The notes: a model not told the origin generated them from the letters alone. Shown: positions 12,301 to 20,410, counted from the first letter of the stretch. The stretch is DNA of 21,503 nt from Plakobranchus ocellatus (GCA_019648995.1 BLXT01001848.1:2193261-2214763), one strand, 5' to 3'. A program made the numbers and translations.

Positions 12301-15300
12301 CACCAAACTTCTGTTCTTAATCTGAAATAATTACCTTTTATCTAACTGAAGTAGTACTTGAATTGTAATGATATTTTTAACGTATAATACTTATTTAAAT
12401 TGTTATTTACAAATTACATTGTTATATTTATGTGTTTATATATTTACTTACAAATCATATGTATATTTGTGTTCCGACATTTACATCATTGATCACTCAT
12501 TTTACTTAAAATGGTAAATATAATATGTGTGTCCACGTGTGTGTGTGTGTGTGAGTTTATTTTTGTGTGTATATGTACATGTATGTGTGAGCATTTGCCA
12601 AAAAGTGGGCATATGAATTGGGTCACTGAGGCTTGGAAATAAATTTTACGCAGATGAATTATTGATTTTTTGAAGTAACCTTTACCCACTTAGAAAAAAA
12701 TGGACATCAATGGGGGAGAACATGAAATTGTTCGACCATAAATGTGATGACACATGTTTGAAAATTGAATAAACAGAAGTTTAAAGATTGCTCTTTGGAC
12801 AAGTGTATTTTAAAGACCCTTAATTGAGGACCTCTTTCATAAAGAACACGAAGAAAAAGTAAAAATGTGTCAATGATGAGTCTCTAATTATGTTGTTAAG
12901 ATTTTGTCAGAAAAAAACGCAACACCTTTTGGGTTTTTTTAAAATAATTCCTGTTAAGGTAATTGTGGACCTACAAAATTAAGAGCTTTGAATTAGGCAC
13001 AAGTCCATTTTATTGAAGAAAGAAAGCTCTTGTATTTGTATGAAACCTATTTGTAACTGGTTTTGACAAAAGTCAAAACTATTTTTAGAACTATGATGAC
13101 ACAGGTTTTTATTTTAACAGTTAGTGCATGAAAGTTCTCTTCAGCATTAATAACAAAGCCTATCTTTAAATTCAACTCAAAAGCTTGGTGCTCTGGTTTG
13201 TGAAAGTATGTATCTGAAAATCAAAAAAGAGTGAGATTTTGCTTGATGACATAAAGAGAATAAGAAGACATTCACGCACTTAGACCTAGCAACAGACAAG
13301 ACAAGATAAGACAGAAGTCGAGAGAAAATTACATGTCCGAGTAGAATTTGAACCTGCACCCTTGTTGGCACCCATCGCCTTGCCAGACAGAGGAACCAAG
13401 CGAACAAGCCACTGAACCATCCGCTTCCACAAAAAATAGAAGCATCTGACTCGAGTCATTCATCAAGCCCCTCCATTCGACTAGAGTATATATTTGTGCT
13501 AGAGTGGGAATCTCTTGAACTATTATTATTCTAAGTGCGAGAATGTCTTCTTATTCTATTTATTTCTTTATTCCTGTCGTTCACACTGTATCTCTTGTAG
13601 ATCCTTAGATCTAGCACTGTGGTCTGGGCTTACTGTGTGGATAACCTTTCTTTCTCATTTATATCTTGATGACATACAAAGCCAACACATTAATTTGGTA
13701 TCCAGATGGACAAAAACATCACCAAAAAGGAGTGAATTAGTAATTTAGTAACATGGGGCATTTTATTGATTATATAGATTTGGCTAGTCTCATAATAAAA
13801 TACCACAGCTGAGAATCTTTTGCTCTTCAAGATCTGAAGTGGGTGTCTTCACAATAAACCAAGTGATATTATGCAGCAATAAACAAAAAAAGTTTGGCAT
13901 GTTTTTAAAAATGAACTTATGTATAGGCCCTTGTAGTAGTTTAATATTAATATTGTACATCAGCAAAACATACATTTCGATCTAGATCCAGAGTCCAAAT
14001 CTAGGCTAAAACAACAAGCTGTTAGCTTTGGTTTAATGCAAATAGTGGGTCCAGCTAATGATAATAAACTATAGATAGCTGACTATTGTTGTAAAATGTT
14101 TTTTTTTGTGTGTGTTTTTGTGCTTTTAAGAATGCTTTTTACAAAAATTATACAAACATAATGATGACAACATAATGTCAACATTTGCATACACAATTGA
14201 CCAATTGCAGTATATATGTGTATCCTCATGCAATTTTTAAATACATACTAGCCATGTGCATAAACAACTCGTGTTTTTGGGGTTTTAAGATCAGGTAACT
14301 GTAAACTGCTTTACATACATAAAATGTGCTCACATAACTCACAAAAAAGATGGCAAACATAACAATGTGGTATACATGAGTGTTATTGTCACTTCCCAAA
14401 ATAAACCCATTTATGCAAATAATACACTTTTCTATGACGCAACTGAACAGTTTTACACACATAAAAAATCCAGGTCACCAGAGCACTGAGGAATGTAAAC
14501 CCCCCCAAAAAGCTGTGCAATGAAGTTACAGCCTAAAAATTAACCTCAAACATAATGCTTTTTGGAACACAACATTTTCTGATGTAATGACGACAAAAAA
14601 GGAGCTTATTTTAACTCTTTAACCAGTTATTTTTTAACTCATCTTTTTTTGGGTTTTTCTCCCTTGCAAACAAGGGTGTATTTAAAAATGCCCATAAATC
14701 ACTCAATTTTTGTTTCAGCTTATTGTCCAATACACCAATTGAAAGGGAAAAGAACATAGTAAACTGTGAAAGCAAAATTATATAACTTTTTCTAGTAATG
14801 CTGTGTTATTGTGTGAGTGCAAAAAGTGGTAAAAAGTAGTCATGTACGGTGAGAGCGTTTTTGACTGGATAAGCGGTTGGTTTGAGAAACGCTCTGAGCG
14901 TTTCTGACTGGTTAAAGAGTTAAGACATAGAATCTATTCTATATTTGTTATCCTCTTACTTCACTATAGGTTCCAAAAAGGGAAACAAATTTGAATTGAT
15001 GGCAGTAATTTTGACATCATCTCCCAAGAACCTTGGTAAAATGCACATTTAGGAAGGTCATAGCCTTGAACCACTTCAAGCCTCTCTAACATTGTTTTTA
15101 ACATTAGGCCTGTTTCAGGGCTCCTTTGACACAGATTGGAGGCTTTGAGTAAGATTAAAGTAGCCTTACAAAATGATGATGTATGATACGTTTGAAAGTG
15201 ATATTTAGATGAGAATATAAATATAACGGCAAAGACTTTTGCTTTTCTTGAAAAAGCCCATAGTTATTTAGGATAAACGTATGAATTTAAAAACACATAG

Positions 15301-17956
15301 TGCTTAAGCGTTTATTTGAATTTAGAGATCTAGAAAGTACCAGTCAAATCCGACCCATTTTGCAATGCATGTCTATAATTAGCATAATTACTTTTATTAG
15401 CAAATAAAAAACATTGCTTTACCAGTTTAACTTTGGCCTAGGCTTCTGGTTCTGCTACCACAGCTAAAAATTTCAATAGTAAAATACATGTATTATTTCT
15501 CAGGCAATACGAACCAATCTTGTAAAAGTTGTAAAAAAAAATTCCCACCCATCCATTTCACACTGATAAAAATGCTTTTTAATTAACACTTAATTTGTAA
15601 CAGATTTGTTATTGGCACTGAGAGTTTTTAGACTATGTACGTCATGTCTCTGTTTTGCAGGTTAACTCCTATCTTTAACATTTTATTTGCTGCTATCATC
15701 ATTTTTTTGCTAAAGCCTTAGAGCGAAACATTTGACGTATACTTAGAAGTTATTCAAATTGTTAAAATAAGTTTTAGTGGGAGGTTGCATTTTTTATAGG
15801 GAAAATCTAATGCTCTCTTTTATAAATATTTCTCTCTGCAGACCAAAGAGCATTACCTTCCTGAAGTGATCAGGTGGGTGTCCTGCCAGGGTAGCTCCCT
15901 GCAGTACCGTGGCTTCCCCTGCAGCATGTGGACTCTCTTTCATGTCCTCACTGTCGCTGCTTACACACAAAATAGAGGCCAGCGTAAGTTTGAGCTCTTA
16001 TCTTCCTTCATCTTTCCACAGTTTTCTTCATGCAGTTGAAAGCAGAATATATGTTCATGAGCAGAAAAAGTTTATGAAATATTTTCTTCATCTTATTATC
16101 AGTAACTCTCGCTTATTATCTTTGTTTCTGTCTTTGCAATATTATTATATTGACTATTAAATCTGTTTCGGGAGTATTTGCACCATCTCCTCTGGCTTGT
16201 TCTAATTTGACATTCTGCTCCCCCGCCATGATGCAGTGTGGGAAAACAACCTGAGGTTACTAAAAAGAGAGCAATGTTTATCAAGCACTTCTAAAGCTTA
16301 GGCACACAACTTCAGGCCCTCTGTAAGGCCATGGCACCTGTGGCAGGGCTCAAACCCATGAGGGGAAAAATCCCTGCAGATCTCAGGACGAGGTCGCTAA
16401 CCAGCCTTGCATTCCCTTTATAAGATTCTGAATGAAAGACAGCAATTGTTGTTGTTAGGAAATGAGTTGGAATCTCATTTCCCAAATTTTTGAGCCTGCA
16501 TACATCGTCATGTATTGTGGGTGCCAGTTCTTTCCTTTTGTTTTTTTTTATAAAAAAATTATTATTATATCTGCTTGTTTTCCAAAGCAATTATTTTTTA
16601 TCGACTTTTTTGCCTTGGTACTTTTGTATGTAATCTCAGGATAAGTTTATTGATGAAAGGCTCTTGTAGAGATTTGTAATATTCAGATGATAATTCAACA
16701 CTTAATTAGGAAAAATATGTCGTCTTAGGGTAAGACTAATTGTATCTGAATAATGCAGAGTGCTTTATAAAGCTAATACAGAGTAAAAAACTTAAACGAG
16801 AGAGCATTTTTGTTTCTTGGAATATCTATTTTGAAACGCCGTAGTTCTCTGATCAACATTAATTCAATAGCTCCTTTGATGTCATTATATCCAGAGTATA
16901 CTATAATTTTGCTTTCCATTTGAAAATACATTGGCATTTATAAATAAAGATTTTAAGGTGAGATTTCCCATTGAAAAAATTTTCTCTTTAATGGTTATGC
17001 CAGGATCAAAGTGAGTTGTAGTTCTCTTATTACTTTATAGTATATAACTAATAGCATCATTTTACACCTTAACATCTGTGATTTTCATGCAATACATGAA
17101 AAGTCTGCTATCAGCTTCCATCACTAACATAATCATGCTTATGAAGTTCTCACTCAGATATCTTTTAGTAGAGATTGAAGGGTTGAATTATGAATTATTT
17201 GCATTTTCTCCATCAGGCGCTAGCAATCCAAAAGAGGTTTTGTCAGCAATGCAAGGCTATATGAAGCATTTTTTTGGCTGTGAAGAATGCTCAAAGCATT
17301 TTCTGGAAATGTCTCAGAATATCAACTTGGAAGTCACATCTCAGGCAGAATCAGTTCTTTGGTTGTGGAGGAGTCACAATCGAGTGAATAAAAGATTGCA
17401 TGGGGACGAGTCTGAGGATCCACAGTTTCCTAAAGTACAGTTTCCACCAAAGAGCCTGTGCAACACCTGCAGGGATGACAGGAGTTTTAAATTTAGGGAG
17501 AAAAATGTGCTCCCATTTTTAATTGAGTTTTACTCTGAGAAGGAGATTTTCATCTCAGACGACCTGGAGACTTTTCACGAAGAAAATCCTGAGATTAATG
17601 TTGTTGGGGACATGAGAGCAGACAGCAAGAATCAACTGGATTGGTGGGAGAAGAAGCAGAGGGATAAAGATCTGAAGCAGATCCAGGAGCTGCGGCTGAG
17701 GAAGCGTAACAGGAAGACTGCCCTTGAGCAGTCCCAACCAGTGGCTGTACATCACACTGACAATGGTGCAGATGTCAAGGAGAAGGCCCGGGCATTAAAA
17801 CGTGGTATGAGAGGGCTATGGGGATTGACACAGCTCGATGTCAGCATGTGTGTTGTTTTCTACATAATCTCTACTGCAATTATCCTTCTCTTGTACTACC
17901 ACTTCATCATTCGCAGACGTATGAATCCTTGTAAAAATGTTAAAACTGTGATGTGA
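1060..17956 (+). CDS. QSOX: Quiescin sulfhydryl oxidase, membrane-anchored (10 exons)
   Basis: Joined exons: 1060-1315, 3153-3253, 4690-4832, 6067-6157, 7880-8016, 8563-8751, 9323-9452, 11157-11276, 15842-15983, 17217-17956, giving 682 residues plus stop. QSOX is a flavoenzyme of the secretory pathway. It makes disulfides in client proteins and passes the electrons through its own cysteine pairs and FAD to oxygen, giving hydrogen peroxide. Visible here: signal peptide (about 1-24); thioredoxin domain with C67-C70 (WCGHC), C98/C107 and the cis-Pro YPT (P116); second thioredoxin fold (about 167-270) without cysteines; helical spacer (about 306-389, with DLESALHY); Erv domain with C404/C416, C458-C461 next to FAD, H490-N491 and C518-C521; a charged linker (579-603); a membrane span (about 645-668); and a short basic tail. 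Length is close to vertebrate QSOX2 and somewhat under QSOX1. All introns are GT-AG, phases 1,0,2,0,2,2,0,0,1. I did not assign QSOX1 or QSOX2, since that split is a vertebrate matter. Confidence 0.95.
1316..3152 (+). other. Intron 1
   Basis: 1837 nt, AT-rich, no supportable gene. It holds a short TA repeat at 2463-2476 and a segment at about 2870-2930 that resembles one near 7155-7210, suggesting two old copies of a dispersed repeat. Phase 1. Confidence 0.85.
2463..2476. repeat. (TA)n microsatellite
   Basis: Seven TA units inside intron 1; short and unremarkable. Confidence 0.8.
3153..3253 (+). CDS. QSOX: QSOX exon 2: rest of thioredoxin 1
   Basis: The acceptor is ACTAACAG|ACTTGG, in which a branch-like CTAAC runs directly into the AG. 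The donor is AAAG|GTAATT. It encodes residues 86-119: hydrophobic strand [11 protein letters not shown], the pair C98/C107 matching a structural disulfide of the QSOX thioredoxin domain, and the cis-proline loop AYPTVK. Phase 1 in, phase 0 out. The frame stays open past the donor into a CT microsatellite, but that extension is low complexity and not coding. Confidence 0.92.
3254..4689 (+). other. Intron 2
   Basis: 1436 nt, phase 0. It begins 45 bases before a long CT microsatellite. The rest is AT-rich, and I see no gene or recognisable element in it. A minus-strand open frame at 4457-4699 overlaps the exon 3 acceptor and has no domain character. Confidence 0.85.
3299..3375. repeat. (CT)n microsatellite
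   Basis: About 77 bases of almost pure CT dinucleotides with one CACC interruption near 3319-3322. It lies 45 bases downstream of the exon 2 donor and is pyrimidine-only on the transcribed-sense strand. It is likely length-variable between individuals. Confidence 0.95.
4690..4832 (+). CDS. QSOX: QSOX exon 3: thioredoxin 1 to 2 junction
   Basis: The acceptor is GAGAGTAG|ATG and the donor CTAGA|GTAAGA. The frame continues YPTVK directly into MFPP, which matches the F-P-P strand after the cis-Pro loop in QSOX relatives. It then gives helix [13 protein letters not shown] and a linker ending PLE. The polypyrimidine tract is modest (TTATTTCTC), but an acceptor a few bases earlier would put a stop in frame. 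Phase 0 in, phase 2 out. Residues 120-166 plus two bases of 167. Confidence 0.88.
4833..6066 (+). other. Intron 3
   Basis: 1234 nt, phase 2. It contains a 103-codon + strand open frame (5044-5355) without recognisable domain, splice context or codon character; I treat it as chance. No other feature is seen. Confidence 0.8.
6067..6157 (+). CDS. QSOX: QSOX exon 4: start of thioredoxin 2
   Basis: Acceptor CTTCTTTAG|GAAAATGG, donor AGACAG|GTAAAA. It encodes residues 167-197, including strand [17 protein letters not shown], which matches the opening strand and the G-R-E/Q turn of the second thioredoxin fold of QSOX. There is no CxxC, as expected for this domain. At 91 nt it is the shortest coding exon and leaves phase 0. 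Confidence 0.9.
6530..6670 (+). repeat. Dispersed repeat fragment, copy A
   Basis: The segment starting TTTACTCAGGTGTAATG resembles the one starting TTTTAACCCGGGTATGATG at 20164. Both continue with a TTRGCMAAGATYCT block, and both contain GCATAATTCTAA further on. Divergence is high, so this is an old, unnamed interspersed repeat. Boundaries are approximate. Confidence 0.4.
6830..7036 (-). other. Acidic antisense open frame, possible exon
   Basis: On the minus strand an ATG at 7036 opens 69 codons that end at a donor-like CCGAG|GTAGTG. The peptide has a short hydrophobic start (MTFNLLSQL), then a markedly acidic run with [11 protein letters not shown], then serine/arginine-rich SRSSPSP. Composition is unlike most chance frames in this AT-rich DNA and recalls the disordered N-termini of transcription factors, but I recognise no family. 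The serine-arginine part is written by an AGATCTAGATCT word that is common here, which weakens the case. No downstream exon was identified. Confidence 0.2.
7205..7253. repeat. GC-rich short direct repeat
   Basis: GGGCGATAGCGGGC at 7205-7218 and GGGCGATGGCGGGC at 7240-7253 differ at one base. The patch is GC- and CpG-rich in an AT-rich intron. Confidence 0.75.
7590..7790 (+). repeat. Dispersed repeat fragment, copy C
   Basis: CTGAAACACTTATATAGAAA here and CTGAAGCACTTGTGTAGAAA near 20363 align without gaps, and the preceding TTTGTCCTGAGACTTCAAAG resembles TTTTGCCTTGAACTTTCAAAG near 20282. Both are followed by TTTAGATTAAA. It is an old copy of the same family as 20163-20410. Confidence 0.4.
7880..8016 (+). 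CDS. QSOX: QSOX exon 5: thioredoxin 2 core
   Basis: Acceptor CCCATTCAG|GTTGTAC, donor GCAGT|GTAAGT (strong). It encodes residues 198-242 plus two bases: VVLDLRN, helix [10 protein letters not shown] and the proline loop TEFPSLY, which parallels the V-T-D-F-P-S segment of vertebrate QSOX. N204-V-S206 is a possible N-glycosylation site. No cysteine is present. Upstream of the exon lies a long T-rich tract (about 7808-7860). Confidence 0.92.
8017..8562 (+). other. Intron 5
   Basis: 546 nt, phase 2, the shortest intron. AT-rich, ending in a strong pyrimidine tract (TTTTTCTTCTCTTTCTCTC). Nothing else seen. Confidence 0.85.
8563..8751 (+). CDS. QSOX: QSOX exon 6: end of thioredoxin 2 and linker
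   Basis: Acceptor CTTTCTCTCAAG|GGGC, donor AATGG|GTGAGC. The joint with exon 5 reads V-G-K-N. It encodes helix [12 protein letters not shown], then a polar, poorly conserved linker (about 265-305), which is typical of the variable loop before the helical spacer in QSOX. Phase 2 in and out. The frame is also open upstream of the acceptor, but the polypyrimidine run places the exon start at 8563. Confidence 0.88.
8752..9322 (+). other. Intron 6
   Basis: 571 nt, phase 2. AT-rich with no recognisable element. Confidence 0.85.
9323..9452 (+). CDS. QSOX: QSOX exon 7: helix-rich spacer, first half
   Basis: Acceptor TTTATTTTTCAG|CACAA, donor AAAAAG|GTGGGA. It encodes residues 306 (split) to 349. 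The segment [17 protein letters not shown] is the signature helix at the start of the QSOX spacer, the [10 protein letters not shown] block shared widely among animal QSOX proteins. It is followed by [13 protein letters not shown]. The single Cys in ICQT (about residue 327) has no obvious partner. Phase 2 in, phase 0 out. Confidence 0.95.
9453..11156 (+). other. Intron 7
   Basis: 1704 nt, phase 0. It contains several AGATCTAG-type words (about 10570, 10809, 11040) and TTATTATT runs near 10180-10206. Short open frames at 10572-10811 on both strands overlap each other and have no domain character. No gene seen. Confidence 0.8.
11157..11276 (+). CDS. QSOX: QSOX exon 8: helix-rich spacer, second half
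   Basis: Acceptor TTTTTTTTCCCCACAG|TATTTT has a near-ideal pyrimidine tract. Donor CTTCAG|GTACAG. It encodes 40 residues (350-389) starting [12 protein letters not shown], which matches the conserved Y-F-P-G-R block of QSOX, and ending in an acidic helix. Phase 0 on both sides, so its loss would keep frame but remove part of the spacer between the two redox modules. Intron 8 after it is the longest (4565 nt). Confidence 0.94.
12537..12552. repeat. (GT)n microsatellite
   Basis: Eight GT units, within a wider imperfect GT-rich zone from about 12523 to 12590. Confidence 0.85.
13238..13428 (-). mobile_element. tRNA-derived SINE (putative)
   Basis: Reading the minus strand, TGGTTCAGTGG (13419-13409) resembles an RNA polymerase III A box and GGTTCAAATTC (13354-13344) a B box, with two mismatches to GGTTCGANTCC. 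Their starts are 65 bases apart, a little wider than in a tRNA. Downstream is a body rich in GTCTTATCTTGTCTTGTC, as in SINEs. The segment CTAAGTGCG...TTATTC at its 3' side is repeated in inverted orientation at 13531-13566. It is not a functional tRNA: no cloverleaf can be drawn with confidence. Ends are approximate; no target duplication found. Confidence 0.5.
13248..13566. repeat. Inverted repeat pair from SINE tails
   Basis: The reverse complement of 13248-13283 and the + strand 13531-13566 match at 33 of 36 positions without gaps. The + strand arm begins CTAAGTGCGAGAATG. This indicates two copies of one element's 3' region in opposite directions, about 250 bases apart, able to fold as a long hairpin in the pre-mRNA. 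Confidence 0.8.
14611..14923. mobile_element. TTAA-flanked MITE, piggyBac-like (putative)
   Basis: A 305-bp body (14615-14919) is bounded by 13-bp terminal inverted repeats, CTCTTTAACCAGT on the left and its exact reverse complement on the right, and is flanked on each side by TTAA (14611-14614, 14920-14923). Duplicated TTAA is the hallmark of piggyBac-type insertion, and the tip resembles the CCCTTT-type ends of that superfamily with T for C at position 2. Near the right end are a hairpin (GAAACGCTC-T-GAGCGTTTC) and a 20-base direct repeat (14853-14872 and 14896-14915, two mismatches). No transposase is present, so it would be non-autonomous. Confidence 0.65.
15842..15983 (+). CDS. QSOX: QSOX exon 9: first part of Erv/ALR domain
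   Basis: Acceptor TTCTCTCTGCAG|ACCAAA, donor GGCCAGC|GTAAGT (consensus-like). It encodes residues 390-436 plus one base. WVSCQGSS...[16 protein letters not shown] is the diagnostic opening of the QSOX FAD domain: C404 and C416 match the structural disulfide, and R412-G413, W419 and H423 lie where QSOX contacts FAD. Phase 0 in, phase 1 out. Confidence 0.96.
15984..17216 (+). other. Intron 9
   Basis: 1233 nt, phase 1. It contains a tRNA-like SINE head on the minus strand (about 16160-16411). The last 139 bases before exon 10 happen to be open in the exon's frame. The remainder is AT-rich without features. Confidence 0.8.
16160..16411 (-). mobile_element. tRNA-derived SINE (putative), second family
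   Basis: On the minus strand an A-box-like TGGTTAGCGAC (16403-16393) is followed by a B-box-like GGTTTGAGCCC (16356-16346), two mismatches to consensus. Their starts are 47 bases apart, close to real tRNA spacing. Unlike the surroundings, the block is GC-balanced. It differs in sequence from the element at 13.2-13.4 kb. The 3' limit is a guess; no tail or target duplication was identified. Confidence 0.5.
17217..17956 (+). CDS. QSOX: QSOX terminal exon: FAD site, linker, membrane span
   Basis: Acceptor CTCCATCAG|GCGCTAGC; the stop is TGA 17954-17956. It encodes residues 437-682. [12 protein letters not shown] holds the FAD-proximal pair C458-C461 and H464. [13 protein letters not shown] (W487, H490, N491, N494) is the FAD-binding helix. 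[11 protein letters not shown] and LCNTC (C518-C521) close the domain; vertebrate QSOX usually has W where F512 stands. Then come an acidic stretch, a strongly charged helix-like linker (579-603), a dibasic K631-R632, a membrane span (about 645-668, [24 protein letters not shown]) and tail [14 protein letters not shown]. The domain is complete. The single large exon is unbroken through the transmembrane segment. Confidence 0.95.
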
Positions 17957-18700
17957 CATTATAGCTTAGCATCAGGTCTGTAAAAATAGGTTTTTTTTTG
18001 TTGCTTGAAAAAAGGCAAAAGAGAGAGAGTTGAGGACTTCTAAAATTCATATAATATAGACATTGGTATGTTGAAACATGTTTGAGGTACCTGAAAATAC
18101 GGATTGTAAGACTCAGCTTTACATTTTCTGTTTTTACTAGTTAAATTAAGCCTATAGGTGAGGGAAAAATATCACTTTTTTAAATTGTTGCAGGAGATAT
18201 TTCTTACTTTCTTTTAATCTTTTTCAGTATTTTTATCAATGTCAGTATTTGGATATAATGATCCTGCTGATGCATATCATGTTGTTCTGAACATTCACTA
18301 TTTTTTTTCTTTTTATCCTGCCATGGCCAATTTACTGTCAAAAACTAAAACATAATCAATTTTTACATCCAGTTTGAACTTTTTATCACAGATAACTTTC
18401 AGGTGCCCTGACCCATTCCCAAAGGATGAAAACTAGTTTATTGCTAATATGAGATGAGCTCCTTTTGTGCTCCTGTCTGGAGGTTATATGTAAGATGTAG
18501 ACAAGTGAACAAGTTGGAACAATTGAACTTATTTTTCTGCTCTTGTTTTTAATGATACCAGTGAAAACTATTCTTAGAGTGCAATGCAATCTAAATCAAG
18601 CCACTCACCAAACCATGCAACACAACGTACCCAATGGGATGATTGGTTCAAGTAAAAAGACCCTCGGTGGCAGAAAAATAAACTTTTGTGTTGTTGAATG
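17957..18700 (+). other. Probable QSOX 3' UTR
   Basis: About 740 bases after the stop without a coding signal, ending near the first AATAAA. It is AT-rich with T-runs at 17992-17999 and 18301-18308. The exact end is inferred from the poly(A) signal only. Confidence 0.5.
18677..18682 (+). terminator. Candidate poly(A) signal AATAAA
   Basis: This is the first AATAAA after the QSOX stop. It is followed within 20 bases by TTTTGTGTTGTTG, a GU-rich downstream element of the expected type. A second AATAAA at 18887-18892 (followed by TTTCTGGG) is a possible later site. Confidence 0.55.
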
Positions 18701-20162
18701 AATCTTCACATACAATATTTAAGACGATCCTTTTGTAAACTTTTGAAACCTATTTATATATGTATCCCTCTTTTTATTTTTTTAGGACTAGGAGGATAAA
18801 TTTTTAGACATATTCATATCATAGTATCCAAACTTTTTAAAAACAATTCATTTTTGTGAATTTGCTTATTGGCCATCAACCTAAGTAATAAATTTCTGGG
18901 CTTCTTTTGGAATTTGATGAGAAACAAAAGATAAAACATAGGTGGGAGATGCTAGCTGCATAAAAAAAAAAAATTATGTCAAAGATATTTATCTGGTCAA
19001 CAGTATTATCCATAAAAAATGTTTTGAAAAACCGAACACATTTCACTTCACCATCTGCTTTTCCACGTTGTTCTGTAGTGGATTCATAACCACATAGGAA
19101 TTTGTTTTACTTAAATCTGAATTAGTATTTTTTTTTTTTAATGTGATTCTACTTTTTCTTTCATGATTTGACTTGAAGTCATTCAAAATAAGTCACAATT
19201 TGCAAAACCCACAACTTAATTCATTTATCTCTGCTGAGCATTTTCCACTTTTGAGCTTTTCATTAGCAAGATTTGGTGTAGTCTTTGCTAAGACTCAAAG
19301 GTCCTTCCACCACTCTTCAAAAATCATCTCAAAAGGAAAAAAAAATTAACTTTTTCCTCAAGTCTATATTTTATGACACTTTGCAACATCACTGCTGATA
19401 ATTTAACTTATCTGATAATTTTAAAGCAAGTTCAGTTCACCGTCTTGCTTGGAAAAAGTTAATTCCACTGTGATGTCAAGTGGATTATGGTGCTCATCGT
19501 AAATTACATTATTAATATTGTTAGCACATATCCATAGAATAATACTGCTAATATAAAATCTTCTTATGATTGTTTTATCATATATCTACTGAGTGTTTTG
19601 GAAATGTCATGATTTCTTTAAGTAAAGCATGATTTATTATGCTATATTCATGATCAGTGTGTTTGTTATGACTTCAATTTTATGTAATGAGGGCCATCCT
19701 AATTGGTCACAATTCACAAAAAGTTCATGAAAAAGTGAAGTATATATTCTAAACTACATATTTTATTGATACTTTGTGGTGAGCAATGAATATCTTTACA
19801 CATCACAAGTCTCAGCATGAAGAAAAAAATAAAAGCTCACTTCAAATCCTAGTAAATGTGTTAGTTATGCAAGATGTGAATACTTTTCCAAGTCAGTTTC
19901 AAGACATGTATAAATGGTGGCAAGGCAATATGAGCTTTGAGGAGATGAAGAATACCATTGAAAAATGTGTTTTGTATTTTCCTAGAGAGAACTTACTGCT
20001 GATGTTCAGGGCATCAACGGCAGCCAGACTCTTCCAATAAGTGTGACTGGCATACCTTGGCTACATTTCAAGTCTGACCCACCCCCATTAGCTAATCACT
20101 TTTCTTGATTGAGACAGGAGCGCAGAAGGCTGTGGCCACACAACCTTGACATACACTCACAC
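18701..20162. other. Intergenic, no gene seen
   Basis: AT-rich DNA with A/T homopolymers (for example 18961-18973 and 19127-19139). An 84-codon + frame (19786-20040) ends with a fairly balanced composition (KWWQGNMSFEEMKN...) and could be a decayed or terminal exon of something, but I recognise no family and give it no call. Confidence 0.5.
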
Positions 20163-20410
20163 ATTTTAACCCGGGTATGATGTTAGCCAAGATTCTCAGA
20201 CATTAAGTCCCACCCAGTGAAGAAAGACACTGATCATGCAATGCATAATTCTAAATTGCATTAAAAAAATAGATTAATACAATTTTGCCTTGAACTTTCA
20301 AAGATCTTGACAACTTGTGGCTTGAAAGAGAATCAGAATAAGTGAAGTCAGATTCAGATTAGCTGAAGCACTTGTGTAGAAAAATTTAGATTAAAAGGCA
20401 GTGACCATAT
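20163..20410 (+). repeat. Dispersed repeat, copy B (contiguous)
   Basis: It shares diverged blocks, in the same order, with 6530-6670 (GATGTTAGCCAAGATTCT; GCATAATTCTAA) and with 7590-7790 (CTGAAGCACTTGTGTAGAAA; TTTAGATTAAA). Here they lie in one 250-base piece. Family unknown; no terminal repeats or coding seen. Confidence 0.4.

Larger units (their letters stand above)
11277..15841 (+). other. Intron 8, mobile-element rich
   Basis: 4565 nt, phase 0, the longest intron. It holds a GT microsatellite near 12537, a tRNA-like SINE with an inverted tail partner (13248-13566) and a TTAA-flanked inverted-repeat element (14611-14923). 11300-12500 is AT-rich with nothing recognisable. Confidence 0.8.

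Noticed and set aside
12982..13031. Short inverted repeat AAGAGCTTT / AAAGCTCTT
   Set aside because: A nine-base stem with a 32-base loop is expected by chance in several kilobases of AT-rich sequence.
13177..13407. 76-codon minus-strand frame
   Set aside because: It is the translation of the SINE-like segment, not a protein gene.
13344..13419. Functional tRNA gene
   Set aside because: The A and B boxes are too far apart and no credible acceptor stem or anticodon arm can be drawn; it fits a SINE head better.
16312..16590. 92-codon minus-strand frame
   Set aside because: It overlaps the second SINE-like head and has no domain.
17078..17216. In-frame open extension upstream of QSOX exon 10, starting at an ATG
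   Set aside because: It would yield half an Erv domain lacking C404/C416. The pyrimidine-poor but usable CAG at 17214-17216 and perfect phase agreement with exon 9 favour a plain intron.
19786..20040. 84-codon + strand frame downstream of the gene
   Set aside because: The second half looks protein-like, but there is no known domain, no partner exon and no promoter evidence. Left unannotated.
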